A DNA stretch of 64,000 nucleotides from an uncultured Acidimicrobiales bacterium. GTDB lineage: Bacteria; Actinomycetota; Acidimicrobiia; Acidimicrobiales; SZUA-35. Below, piece after piece: positions 34,702 to 43,705 of the stretch. The DNA lies in assembly GCA_937922785.1 (NCBI GenBank), contig CALAJQ010000006.1, forward strand, positions 186,156 to 250,155, read 5' to 3'. Within the stretch, counting starts at the first letter, position 1; each line of letters begins with the position of its first letter. The notes below the pieces were generated by a model. The model saw only the letters and a list, made by a program, of their open reading frames with translations, ran no database searches and was not told where the DNA came from. A program made the position numbers and the translations under genes.

Positions 34702-36642
34702 TTGAGCCGATGGGAATCGGTGTCAATTGCACGACCGGGCGTCGAGTCGTTCCCCTCTCCAACAGCATCGCTTGCCGACTTCCTCTGGCAGCGAATTTCG
34801 ACGCGCCTCGAGGTCGAGTTCAGCCGGCTGGAATCAGTAATTGCGTTTTTGTTTGAACGCCCACTTAGCGGAGCCGAAGTTGCAGAGGCGTTGCGGCTTT
34901 GCCGATCGCTGTCGGCCACATTGGCCAAGCTCGGAGTTGGCGCCGCGTCTGATCTCATTAGGTCAGCGGCCGCCCCACTTGACAGCCCCGACATCGGCGC
35001 AAAGGACGCAATTGCGCTGTCAGCGATCCTTGACGATGCCCGACTGGCATTGGCATCAACTGTTGCTGACACTCGTCTTGCGTCAGATCAAGGCAGTCAT
35101 TTGCTGGTCATCAGCTCGCCCCTTAAGCAAGCCGATGATCTTATGTGGGTGGCAATAAGCCAGGGTCTCAAAGTTACCTACCACGAAAACGCTCTCCGCC
35201 CGATGGTGAAAGGTGAGCGCCCGCCCGAGGTAATAGTGGTTGCGGTGCCCGAACCTGACCTTGGACAGGCCTACCCACTGCTACGAGCGATATCAGAGAC
35301 TTATCCGTCTGTGCCACTCATTGTGCTCAGCCCAAGCAACACCCTCGAACAACGACTCCGTGGTGCGGGTTTGGTCTCGACGATGATTCAAATCGATACC
35401 GATCCAATGGACGTCTTGTCTGAGCTACGGCTTTCGCTGGCTCGTGAACGTCAGGGCTACCAGGTTGTTGCCATTGGCAAGAGCTCTGATTGGCTTAGTG
35501 CTCGTCTAACTGCCAACGGTTTGACTGCTCGTGTCGAGCGATCCCCGGGGGCAGCTTTCCGAGCAATCGCAGCAGGCGAAGCGAGGGCGATCGTGATCGT
35601 CCAAGACGCCGACTCTCTGACCGCTGTTGAGATGACGGCGCTTCTCAGAGCCGACATGGCCACCCGCGACGTCACCATCGTGGTAGTAGCTGACAAGTCG
35701 GTCTCAAGTGGTGAGTTGTTCGCTGCCGGCGCCGACACGGTCTTTGGAAAAGACGCAGATCTAAACGACCTCACAATTGCCGTCAAATCTCACCTTGTTC
35801 GATCACTAACTGCTGAGGCTCGTTCTGCTGCTGAGTCAGGGCAGGTCACTTTGAAATGGCCACCAGCCGTTGTGCTTATCGAGCGCATGCTGATGGGGGC
35901 GATGAGGCGCAACTCGCCTGTTGGGTTCGCCCTCATAAAGCTTCCCGAAGACAGATCTTCAAACCGGGATGCCCAGATACTCAGCGAGTTTCGACGGGGT
36001 GACGTCATTGCTCGCTATGACGATCAGCATCTGGTCATCGTGCTTGGGGGAGTTCCTCGGAAGACGCTCGTGGCTCGAATGAACGCACTGGTTGAACAGT
36101 ACAAACTGCGTGCTAGCGGTGGCCGCGTGGCGTGCCTTGAGTTCCCAATTGACGGCCGCTCTGTGCAGGATCTGGTTACTGGCGGATTCCGCATGCTTGA
36201 TCGCTCGGCCGAAGCTGAAGGGCCAATGGTTGTGGGGGCCGACTGGAGGCCTGACGGCGAGAAGCCACCAGACGTTCTGATTGTTGACCCCGACATGACA
36301 TTGGGCTCGGTCCTAAAGGCAACAATGGAGCGGCGAGGCCTCAACGTTGAGCACCAACCTGACTCACTCTTAGCTATCAACTATCTAACTGGGGAGACCG
36401 ACCGGCCCTTGCCACGCGTCGTAGTTCTGGAGCTCGAACAACAAGGCGTAAGCGGCATGCAATTCCTGCGTCAGGTTCGGGCATCGGGCAATCTCGGTTT
36501 CATCAAGGTTGTCGTGTTGTCATCGAGGACCATCGAGGCCGACATGCGTCAAGCATTTGAAATGGGCGTGGCGGACTATGTAGCCAAGCCGTTTTCGACG
36601 CCGCTGCTGCTCCACCGCATCCAGCGGGTTCTGGACAGCTAA
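34702..36642 (+). CDS. Multi-domain regulator with degenerate HPt, receiver and GGDEF domains
   Basis: 646 residues from a TTG start. An N-terminal helical HPt-like domain (about 20-125) lacks the phospho-His (LCRSLSATLAKLG). Two receiver-like domains (about 130-250 and 255-370) lack the standard acidic site. A GGDEF-like domain (about 385-510) has RYDDQHLV in place of the GGDEF loop. A C-terminal receiver (about 525-646) has VVVLELEQQGVSG, with Glu at the phospho-acceptor position, and an intact VAKPF Lys. It probably works as a phosphorylation-independent scaffold. It overlaps the HEAT-repeat gene as TAATG. Confidence 0.7.
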   Translation: MSRWESVSIARPGVESFPSPTASLADFLWQRISTRLEVEFSRLESVIAFLFERPLSGAEVAEALRLCRSLSATLAKLGVGAASDLIRSAAAPLDSPDIGAKDAIALSAILDDARLALASTVADTRLASDQGSHLLVISSPLKQADDLMWVAISQGLKVTYHENALRPMVKGERPPEVIVVAVPEPDLGQAYPLLRAISETYPSVPLIVLSPSNTLEQRLRGAGLVSTMIQIDTDPMDVLSELRLSLARERQGYQVVAIGKSSDWLSARLTANGLTARVERSPGAAFRAIAAGEARAIVIVQDADSLTAVEMTALLRADMATRDVTIVVVADKSVSSGELFAAGADTVFGKDADLNDLTIAVKSHLVRSLTAEARSAAESGQVTLKWPPAVVLIERMLMGAMRRNSPVGFALIKLPEDRSSNRDAQILSEFRRGDVIARYDDQHLVIVLGGVPRKTLVARMNALVEQYKLRASGGRVACLEFPIDGRSVQDLVTGGFRMLDRSAEAEGPMVVGADWRPDGEKPPDVLIVDPDMTLGSVLKATMERRGLNVEHQPDSLLAINYLTGETDRPLPRVVVLELEQQGVSGMQFLRQVRASGNLGFIKVVVLSSRTIEADMRQAFEMGVADYVAKPFSTPLLLHRIQRVLDS

Positions 36643-37706
36643 TGGAGTTCCGCCTGTTTCTAATCGCCTGGGCCTGCCTCGGCGTCACGATTGCCCTGTA
36701 CCTGCTCACAGGAGTCAAGCGGGACGTCTCTGCGCGTATCAAAATGCGACGCACCGAAGAGCTTCTACCAACGCTTAGCATCTTGCTTTTTGATGCCAAT
36801 GACAAAGCTGGCGAGGCGTTTGAGTCGTTGGCGAAGGTGAACCGAAAGGTCCTTCTGGATGTTTCGCAATCACTCTCGCTAGACATCAACGGCGAGGCCA
36901 GGCAGAGGCTTCAACAGTTGGCCCGTAGCACCGGGCTGGAGCGCAGCATCCGGCGTCGCTCAAAGTCGCGTCGTTGGCGCCACCGTGTTCAGGCGGCCCA
37001 GCTGCACTATCTGGTAACCCACCCCGACTTCAAACGCACCCCGTTGCTTAGCGACCGGCACCCTCTGGTGAGGGCCCGGGCCGCAGAGGCCTTGACCGCA
37101 GAGCAGGCCATTACCCACGTTCAGGACTTGGCGATGCTGTTAGGCGACGATTCCCTTGCCGTGCGGATGGGTGCGCAGAATTCACTCATCCGGGCTGGCA
37201 CGGCGGCGGTGGAGCCGCTGCTTGCCTTGTTAGGTGCATCTGGCCCGCATGTTTCTGATGCGATGGAAGTTGCGGCGAACCTCCCCGACACTCGCCTGGT
37301 GGAGGCTTTGGCCAAATATGCACACTCTTCTGACCCCCGGCTCCGAGGGATGACAGCAAGCGCCCTTGGTGGTGGAACCGGATTGGGCGCAATTGAGCTA
37401 CTTCACGAGCTACTTGGCGATCACGAGGCTGATGTTCGGGCAGCCGCAGTTTCGGCGTTGGCCCGTCTGGAGTCTCGGGAATCAGTGGGCGTAATCGGTG
37501 CTCTTTTGGCCGATAGCGAGTGGCGGGTTCGTCGAGCAGCCGGTTATGCACTTGATGGCCTGGGGGCAGCGGGCCAGCTGATCCTGCGTCGATCGCTAGA
37601 CCACCCCGATCCCTACGCCCGAGACATGGCCAGACAGGTTCTTGACGGTTCAATGGCCTTAAGTGCTAGAGCCAGAGCTTCAGTTCAGTATGTGGGAGCC
37701 TCATGA
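36642..37706 (+). CDS. Membrane-anchored HEAT-repeat protein
   Basis: 354 residues. One N-terminal helix (LFLIAWACLGVTIALYLL) is followed by a basic linker (SIRRRSKSRRWRHR, about 101-114). About seven HEAT-like helical pairs run from residue 115 to 335 (HPLVRARAAEALT, DSLAVRMGAQNSLI, DPRLRGMTASALGG, EADVRAAAVSALARL, EWRVRRAAGYAL). It is probably an adaptor between the regulator encoded upstream and the glycosyltransferase encoded downstream, with which it overlaps (ATGA). Confidence 0.8.
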   Translation: MEFRLFLIAWACLGVTIALYLLTGVKRDVSARIKMRRTEELLPTLSILLFDANDKAGEAFESLAKVNRKVLLDVSQSLSLDINGEARQRLQQLARSTGLERSIRRRSKSRRWRHRVQAAQLHYLVTHPDFKRTPLLSDRHPLVRARAAEALTAEQAITHVQDLAMLLGDDSLAVRMGAQNSLIRAGTAAVEPLLALLGASGPHVSDAMEVAANLPDTRLVEALAKYAHSSDPRLRGMTASALGGGTGLGAIELLHELLGDHEADVRAAAVSALARLESRESVGVIGALLADSEWRVRRAAGYALDGLGAAGQLILRRSLDHPDPYARDMARQVLDGSMALSARARASVQYVGAS

Positions 37707-39094
37707 GCACCTTCTTCGAATTCGTTCCGGTTTTGCTAGCGGCATGGATCGCGTTAGTGATCGGGCTTCAACTCCTGATCATCGCCAGCGCCCTCTATGA
37801 GCATTGGCGAATCTCCAACCAGGATGAGTTTCAGATGTGGGAACGGGTCATGAGCTCTCCGCTTGCCCCAAAGATCTCGGTGATCGTGCCGGCCTACAGC
37901 GAGGAACTGTCAGTTTGTGAGACGGTTAAGGGTTTGCTGGCGCTTTCGTACCCGAACCTTGAAGTTGTGGTTGTGAATGACGGATCGCCCGACAACACAC
38001 TTGGCACCCTTCAGGCCGAATTCGACTTAAGACCGATTCACCCGGTCTTTCAAAAGGTCATTCAAACTCAGGAAGTACGAGGCATCTACAAATCTCACCT
38101 TGAGACCGAACTTGTGGTGGTCGACAAATTCAACGGCGGCAAAGCAGACTCCTTGAACGCTGGCATGAACATTGCCTCCGGCGAGTTAGTGTGCGCTATC
38201 GACGCCGACACCTTGGTTGGACCCGACGCCCTCCAGCACCTTGTTGCTCCGTTCCTGCATAGGGCCGACACTGTCGCAGTTGGCGGCACTGTACGCCTTG
38301 CCAACGATTCTCAGATCCGAGCTTCAGCGGTTTCTGAACTTGTTGTTCCACGCAAGCCAATCCCTGCATTACAGGTGGTGGAGTACGTGAGAGCATTCAT
38401 TATCGGCCGCCTTGGTTGGAACCCACTTGGTGGAAACCTGATCATTTCAGGGGCGTTCGGTTTGTTTCGCAGGTCTAGTGTTCTTGATGCTGGGGGATAC
38501 GAGACGGGTTCCATCGGCGAGGACATGGAGCTGATCGTTCGCCTTAGGCGAATGGGTTACGAAAAGGGCACCCCCAATTGGGTTGAGTTTCTAGCAAGCC
38601 CAGTTGCGTGGACCGAGGCTCCTGAGTCTTATCGAGTCCTGGGTCGCCAACGCAATCGTTGGCAGCGAGGTCTGATGGATGTTCTTGTTAGGCACAAGAA
38701 ACTGTTGTTTAACCCCAAGTACGGCAGCGCTGGAATGCTGGCCATGCCTTACTACTTCGTGGTTGAATTCCTCTCGCCGCTAGTAGAGACAATTGGTTGG
38801 ATCTTCCTGCTGGTTGGTTTGGCTACCGGCTCCATAAGCCCGGCTGCTCTGTGGTTGGTACTGGCTGCATACGGTTTCGGAGCGATCTTGACTGTGGTGT
38901 CGTTGTGGTTTGACGACGTCGTGAATCACCCTTATCCGCACCTGAACTCACGGGCGAAGTTGGCTGGTTACGCAGTACTGGAACAGTTTGTCTATCGCCC
39001 GGTCACGATTGCGTGGAGGCTGTGGGGCGTGAGACTGTTCTTGCAAGGCCGAACTGAGTGGGGTCAGCAGGTCCGCAAAGGCTTTTCGGGCTAG
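37703..39094 (+). CDS. Processive family-2 glycosyltransferase
   Basis: A 463-residue membrane GT2 of the cellulose/poly-GlcNAc synthase type. An N-terminal helix is followed by VIVPAYSEE, VVVNDGSPDNT (first Asp), CAIDADTLV (DxD), SIGEDMELIVRL (acceptor-site ED) and RQRNRWQRG (QxxRW), then C-terminal helices. It should make and extrude an exopolysaccharide. There is no co-export or deacetylase gene next to it. It is last in an operon with the pseudo-regulator and HEAT protein, which presumably control it. Confidence 0.85.
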   Translation: MSTFFEFVPVLLAAWIALVIGLQLLIIASALYEHWRISNQDEFQMWERVMSSPLAPKISVIVPAYSEELSVCETVKGLLALSYPNLEVVVVNDGSPDNTLGTLQAEFDLRPIHPVFQKVIQTQEVRGIYKSHLETELVVVDKFNGGKADSLNAGMNIASGELVCAIDADTLVGPDALQHLVAPFLHRADTVAVGGTVRLANDSQIRASAVSELVVPRKPIPALQVVEYVRAFIIGRLGWNPLGGNLIISGAFGLFRRSSVLDAGGYETGSIGEDMELIVRLRRMGYEKGTPNWVEFLASPVAWTEAPESYRVLGRQRNRWQRGLMDVLVRHKKLLFNPKYGSAGMLAMPYYFVVEFLSPLVETIGWIFLLVGLATGSISPAALWLVLAAYGFGAILTVVSLWFDDVVNHPYPHLNSRAKLAGYAVLEQFVYRPVTIAWRLWGVRLFLQGRTEWGQQVRKGFSG

Positions 39095-39108
39095 CTCTGT
39101 TCTGGCTA

Positions 39109-39172
39109 GCTCTGTCGGGTTACAGCTCTGTCGGGTTAGAGCGCTGTCGGGTTAGAGCGCTGTCGGGTTACA
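39109..39172. repeat. Tandem repeat, 16-base unit x4
   Basis: Four contiguous copies of GCTCTGTCGGGTTACA with one or two changes. On the minus strand each carries TAA, and the fourth contains the actual upp stop codon. Partial copies (GCTAGCTCTGT) continue to 39090 at the glycosyltransferase stop. Confidence 0.9.
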
Positions 39173-39797
39173 GCGTGCCGTACAACCGATCTCCGGCGTC
39201 ACCTAGTCCTGGCCGAATGTACGCGTTGGAATCAAGCTGTGGATCTTTGGCGGCCAGGGTGATTCCCACAGTTGGGTGTGCCGTCAGCACCGCAGCGACG
39301 CCAGCATCACAACCCACGATGCTGAGGAGCCGAATATTCGTGCAGCCTTCAGCTACCAGTGCATCAATTGCCGCCACTGCGCTGCCACCAGTGGCCAACA
39401 TTGGATCAACCAAGATGACCTCGCGATTGGCAATGTCTGATGGGAGCTTTTGGTAATAGGGGACTGGTTCATGGGTGTCGTGATCTCGAGCCATCCCTAA
39501 ATGTCCGACGGGGGAGTCGGGCAGGAGTGTCAGAATCGACTCAACCATCACGAGGCCAGCGCGAAGAATGCCGACTACACACGGTCGAGGCTCAACCAGA
39601 ACCTGGGTTTCAGTTTCTTCGAGAGGTGTATGGATTGTCTTTGATGTTGTGCTCAAACCACGCAACGCTTCGTAGGCCAGCAGAAGGGTTACTTCTCCTG
39701 CGGTTCGCCTGAAAACTTCCGACGATGTGTTGACGTCGCGAAGTACCGCCAGCTTGTGTGTAACTAGTGGGTGGTCGAGAACCGTTGCGCCTGTCAT
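39168..39797 (-). CDS. upp: Uracil phosphoribosyltransferase
   Basis: A 209-residue enzyme that salvages uracil to UMP with PRPP. Motifs are HPLVTHKLAVLRD, ILRAGLVMVESIL, VILVDPMLATGGSA (PRPP site) and the C-terminal DAGDRLYGTL. Full length. It is convergent with the glycosyltransferase operon. Confidence 0.95.
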   Translation of the reverse strand: MTGATVLDHPLVTHKLAVLRDVNTSSEVFRRTAGEVTLLLAYEALRGLSTTSKTIHTPLEETETQVLVEPRPCVVGILRAGLVMVESILTLLPDSPVGHLGMARDHDTHEPVPYYQKLPSDIANREVILVDPMLATGGSAVAAIDALVAEGCTNIRLLSIVGCDAGVAAVLTAHPTVGITLAAKDPQLDSNAYIRPGLGDAGDRLYGTL

Positions 39798-39849
39798 GGG
39801 TAGAGCCTGTCAGAATAGAGAGTCGGCCGCACTTAGGAGCCCAAGCTGG

Positions 39850-40995
39850 CTAGACCGGGCGTCGACCCATCAGTGCCGCCTCGCCTCGCCGGGCAAGCTC
39901 GGAGGCTTGGTCCAAATCGTCGCCAAGGGCGGTGACGTGCCCAAGCTTGCGTCCTGGGAATGGGGACTTGCCATAAAGGTGGATGTGGATGCCTTCAACG
40001 GCTAGCGCCTCGGCTAGGTGTTGGGAGGGGTCGACACCGTCATATGCGCCCACCACGTTCACCGTCACTACCGCCGGTGCGTTCATTCGGGTTGGGCCCA
40101 GCGGAAGGTCCAGGACCCCGCGGACGTGGTTTTCGAACTGTGAAGTCGGGCTGCCTTCGATAGTCAGGTGACCGGCATTGTGAGGTCTGGCGGCTAGCTC
40201 GTTGATGACTAGACCATCGGGTGTGAGGAAGAACTCGACGGCCAAGATTCCAACGGCGTCCAGTTCGTCAGCAATTTTCAGAGCCAGTTCTCTTGCTTCG
40301 GCGGCAACCTGTGGGCCGATCGCGGCAGGAGTGCGAATCTCTTTGCAGTGGCTGTCAGACATCACGGTTTCCACTACCGGGTAACATCGCGCGTTCCCAC
40401 CCGGCCGTCTTGCCACCAGCACGACCAGCTCCTTGACGATCGATTGGTAGTTCTCAATCATCAACTCGCGGCCTTGTTGTTCTGAGATCACCGCCATTGC
40501 TTCGCCGCGGTTCTCAACAATCCAGTGGCTGCGTTGACCCGGTAACCCGGCTCTGACGCTCTTGATAACTGCCGGCCAATCGAAGACGTTGGTGAAATCC
40601 AATAGGTCGTCTGGGCTGCGGAGCTCGGCAAAGATTGGCACGTTGAATCCACGGTTGAGAAGAACTCGTCGTTGATGCATCTTGTCGAAGGCCGCTCTGA
40701 TGCTTGTAACTCCAGGTCGGATCGCCATTCCGTCAGCCTCAAGACGTTCAAGCAAACCAAGGTCTAGACGTTCATGTTCGAAGGTAACCACTTCACACGT
40801 CTGAACAAAGGAGGCGAGTGCGTCAGGGTGAGAAAAGACTGCGTCGGGTGCCGCCAGCACAGCGGAATCGCCAAGGTCCTCGGCAAGCAGCCGGGGGGTA
40901 ATTCCCAACTGAAGCGCCGCTGCGTGTGTCATACGAGCTATTTGGCCTGATCCGACAATGCCGAGTCGGTAGAGCGGTGGTAGATCGCTTCCCAT
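39850..40995 (-). CDS. purK: N5-carboxyaminoimidazole ribonucleotide synthase
   Basis: A 381-residue ATP-grasp enzyme of purine synthesis. Evidence: LGIVGSGQIARM (N-terminal nucleotide fold), VVTFEHERLDLGLLE, ATP-grasp strands (PAVIKSVRAGLPGQRS, ELVVLVARRPGG), VEFFLTPDGLVINELAARPHNAGHLTIEG and SQFENHVRGVLDLPLG. I chose ATG 40995 because TAGTGT lies seven bases upstream. purE, its usual partner, is not adjacent. Confidence 0.92.
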   Translation of the reverse strand: MGSDLPPLYRLGIVGSGQIARMTHAAALQLGITPRLLAEDLGDSAVLAAPDAVFSHPDALASFVQTCEVVTFEHERLDLGLLERLEADGMAIRPGVTSIRAAFDKMHQRRVLLNRGFNVPIFAELRSPDDLLDFTNVFDWPAVIKSVRAGLPGQRSHWIVENRGEAMAVISEQQGRELMIENYQSIVKELVVLVARRPGGNARCYPVVETVMSDSHCKEIRTPAAIGPQVAAEARELALKIADELDAVGILAVEFFLTPDGLVINELAARPHNAGHLTIEGSPTSQFENHVRGVLDLPLGPTRMNAPAVVTVNVVGAYDGVDPSQHLAEALAVEGIHIHLYGKSPFPGRKLGHVTALGDDLDQASELARRGEAALMGRRPV

Positions 40996-41080
40996 AAATA
41001 TGACACTAGCCCTCACCGGGAGCGAGGCTCTGCTTTAGTAGTATGCAGCGGTGGTTGAACGGCGTGGCGACGAACCAGAC

Positions 41081-42661
41081 ATGAACCGACGGCGCCTTTT
41101 GCTTGCGTTGGGCTACGGCGCTGCGACCGCCGTAGGTGTATCTGCATTGGGGCCATTGAGCTCAAACACGCCGGTAGAGACGCTGCCTGAGCCATCCACC
41201 GCCGCGCCAGCTCCTACCACTTCAACAACTTTGGCTCCCGAAGATGTCCCCTTTGTTTCAGAGGCTCCGCCTGAGACAACACCTGACCCAGCCGTAGTCC
41301 ATGGTCTCGTCTTGTTAGGCGGACGGGTGATTGACCCTGAAACGGGTTATGACCACCTGGCGGATGTGGCTATCGACGATGGTCGCATTAGCGCAATTAC
41401 GCCTGTTGTTGAAGGTCAGCCGCGTCTCATTGGCACTGACACCGTAGATGTAGCTGGCAACGTCGTTTCTCCCGGATTCATTGATCTGCTCAGCTATGAG
41501 CCGAACCCGTTGGGAATCTGGTTCAAAGTGGGCGACGGTGTTACCAGCAACTTGGGCATGCACGGCATAGGTAACAACGCCAAGGTCTTCTTCGATCGAT
41601 ACGAGGGCAAGGTTCCCATCAACTTCGGTGGTGCCTTTAGCCAGCACCTGATGCGTGGCTACAACTTGGGTTTGCGTGCTCACGAAGAAGCGAGCGAAGC
41701 ACAGATTCAAGCACTCCTAGATCTAGCAAGTGTGTCAGTCGCCGACGGAATGGCTGGGCTTTCCTTCTCGCCTGAATACTCGCCTGGCACCAGCAACACA
41801 GAGATCATTCGCCTGGCCGAGCTGGCAGTCCAGACCAACCAGGTCTTGTTCTTCCACGTTCGCTACAGCGATCCGACACCTCCCGGAACTAATGCTGAAG
41901 CCATTGAGGAGGTGCTTAATATCGCCCGCCAAACTGGTGCTTCGGTTCATATCCAGCACCTCACATCGACCGGTGGAACCTTCACCATGGCCGAGTCGCT
42001 TCGGACTCTTGAGAACGCCCGCCGCGAGGGCATCGACGTTACGGCTTGTGTCTACCCGTACGACTTTTGGGCCACCACTTTGGCCAGCGATCGGTTTGCT
42101 CCTGGGTGGCAAGACCGATTCCGTATTTCATATGAGGACCTCCAGGTAGCCGGTACTGAAGAGACCCTTACCGAACAGTCATATCCGGCAGCACGCGAAG
42201 CCAACAAGCTGGTAGCCGCCCTCGGCACAATTCCCGAAGAAGAGGTGCGGCTCGCGTTATCTCAGCCTTGGGTGATGATCGGCAGCGACTCCATTTTGGA
42301 GGAAGGTCTCAACAACCATCCTCGTTGTTCTGGCACATTTGCTCGAACCCTTGGTCACTACAGCCGAGATGTTGGTTTAATCACCCTTCGGGATGCCTTA
42401 GCAAAGATGACGATTTTGCCAGCCAAACGGATCGAGGGAATGATCCCGGCTATGAAGACCAAGGGCCGTCTCCAAGTTGGTGCCGACGCAGACATCACTG
42501 TGTTCGATCCGCTGACCATCATCGACACTGCAACGGTGGCTCGACCCGACCAAGCCTCGCTCGGCATCAACCACGTCATGGTTGACGGAACGTTTGTTAT
42601 GCGAGACGCCAACTTGTTGCGTGATCAGTTCCCCGGTAAGGCTCTCAGGGCTGGCAGTTAG
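41081..42661 (+). CDS. Exported D-aminoacylase-family amidohydrolase
   Basis: 526 residues. A Tat-like or Sec leader (MNRRRLLLALGYGAATAVG) and a Pro/Thr-rich spacer (about 30-75) precede the composite beta-sandwich/TIM barrel of N-acyl-D-amino-acid deacylases. The N-terminal metal motif that normally reads GFIDxHxH is here GFIDLLSYEPNP, without the HxH. Later elements are present: FFHVRYSD, SVHIQHLTSTG and MIGSDSI. It ends with the usual GADADITVFDP strand. Activity may be altered or use a single metal. Family is sure, substrate unknown. Confidence 0.8.
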   Translation: MNRRRLLLALGYGAATAVGVSALGPLSSNTPVETLPEPSTAAPAPTTSTTLAPEDVPFVSEAPPETTPDPAVVHGLVLLGGRVIDPETGYDHLADVAIDDGRISAITPVVEGQPRLIGTDTVDVAGNVVSPGFIDLLSYEPNPLGIWFKVGDGVTSNLGMHGIGNNAKVFFDRYEGKVPINFGGAFSQHLMRGYNLGLRAHEEASEAQIQALLDLASVSVADGMAGLSFSPEYSPGTSNTEIIRLAELAVQTNQVLFFHVRYSDPTPPGTNAEAIEEVLNIARQTGASVHIQHLTSTGGTFTMAESLRTLENARREGIDVTACVYPYDFWATTLASDRFAPGWQDRFRISYEDLQVAGTEETLTEQSYPAAREANKLVAALGTIPEEEVRLALSQPWVMIGSDSILEEGLNNHPRCSGTFARTLGHYSRDVGLITLRDALAKMTILPAKRIEGMIPAMKTKGRLQVGADADITVFDPLTIIDTATVARPDQASLGINHVMVDGTFVMRDANLLRDQFPGKALRAGS

Positions 42662-42681
42662 TTGGCGGCTGGCAGCTAGTT
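42646..42681. repeat. Tandem duplication over a stop codon
   Basis: GGCTGGCAGTTAGTTGGC is directly followed by GGCTGGCAGCTAGTTGGT, so the amidohydrolase stop TAG is duplicated. The CTAG of the second copy also contains the stop of the convergent gene at 42676. Confidence 0.85.
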
Positions 42682-43107
42682 GGTGCCGGCTCGCATCCAC
42701 ATGTCTGAGCGGATCTGCTCCAGGTAGTTGCGGTCGCAGTGTCCGTCGCAGTTAAGGGCTTCCAAGAAGCAATCGATCACGTGCAGCGTGAACGGCGTAT
42801 GAGCCTTCAACTCTTGGTCTGTCAGCGCACGCTCAAGAAAGTCCGAAGACAAGCTCGTTATCAATCCGTGTAGGAGGTACTCGGCTTGGTCTGGCTCCAT
42901 GTCGGTTTCCCAGCGAATGCACTCGCCCGACTTGGGTTCGATCCCAGCCCAGGTCTCGGCAAGGTCAATCCACTGCGAAAGCACTTCAGCATCAACGCTT
43001 GGACCAGTGCCTTCGGGAGAAAGCCGAAGCTCGATCACCAGCCGCCTTAAACATTTTGACCAGGCCCGCACCTGTTGGACCTCGAACGGCCCGACCTCTA
43101 AAAGCAT
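42676..43107 (-). CDS. Hypothetical helical protein
   Basis: A 143-residue, acidic, mostly helical protein with five cysteines: one in WSKCLRRL, one in GECIRW and three near the C-terminus (IDCFLEALNCDGHCDRNYLEQI). It has no signal peptide or membrane segment. Not recognised. The gene follows the Nudix gene by 10 bases on the same strand, so the two may be co-transcribed. Confidence 0.55.
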   Translation of the reverse strand: MLLEVGPFEVQQVRAWSKCLRRLVIELRLSPEGTGPSVDAEVLSQWIDLAETWAGIEPKSGECIRWETDMEPDQAEYLLHGLITSLSSDFLERALTDQELKAHTPFTLHVIDCFLEALNCDGHCDRNYLEQIRSDMWMRAGTN

Positions 43108-43117
43108 TGCCTAAAAC

Positions 43118-43657
43118 TTAAGCACAAAGCGCGGAATGAACCAAGGAGACAATTGGCACTTGGCTTTTGTGCAATTTCGTCTCTGCGTCTAGCAGAGAGA
43201 ACCACTGCAGCCTGTCTACCTCGGGAAACTCAACAAATTCGCCCGATTTAGGCGGCCATTCCATTTCAAATGTGTTGGCACGCATTTCGGAACTTCCGAA
43301 GTTCGTAACATTCAAATCGCCCTCAAGCACGAACAAAGACAGGTATTTTTTCCCGATGTCGATTGTTGGCAGAGCGACAAGATCACCGGGTGGAGGTGGT
43401 GCTCCGACCTCCTCGGCGAACTCTCGCCGAGCTGCGTCAGCCAGGTTTTCGCCTGCTTCGACGATGCCCTTTGGCACCGACCAACCGTGGGTGTCTTTGT
43501 TCCGCCAGAACGGCCCGCCGGGATGGGCGAGCAAGATCTCGAGGTCGCATTCGCCAGTGCCGGCCCTTCGATAGAGCACGATGCCAGCGCTAGTGTCTTT
43601 CTGTTTTTGCGGTTGGGTCTGGGCTGTCTGGGTCTCGGTGTTGGGCTTGTCCGCCAT
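43118..43657 (-). CDS. Nudix hydrolase
   Basis: 179 residues with a polar Gln/Thr-rich lead (about 1-22), then a Nudix fold. The Nudix box GIVEAGENLADAARREFAEEVGA is complete (G-x5-E-x7-RE-x2-EE). It is preceded by SAGIVLYRR and WSVPK, as in the diadenosine-polyphosphate / predicted DNA-ligase-linked subgroup. The exact nucleotide substrate is unknown. TATTCT lies nine bases before the ATG. Confidence 0.88.
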   Translation of the reverse strand: MADKPNTETQTAQTQPQKQKDTSAGIVLYRRAGTGECDLEILLAHPGGPFWRNKDTHGWSVPKGIVEAGENLADAARREFAEEVGAPPPPGDLVALPTIDIGKKYLSLFVLEGDLNVTNFGSSEMRANTFEMEWPPKSGEFVEFPEVDRLQWFSLLDAETKLHKSQVPIVSLVHSALCA

Positions 43658-43705
43658 CGGCTTCTCAGAATAACAGTCGGCGCAAACGTCGCCTAGATTT
43701 GATCC

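Noticed and set aside
39109-39172. CRISPR-like array
   Set aside because: Four 16-base units with no spacers and no cas genes; a plain tandem duplication over the upp stop.
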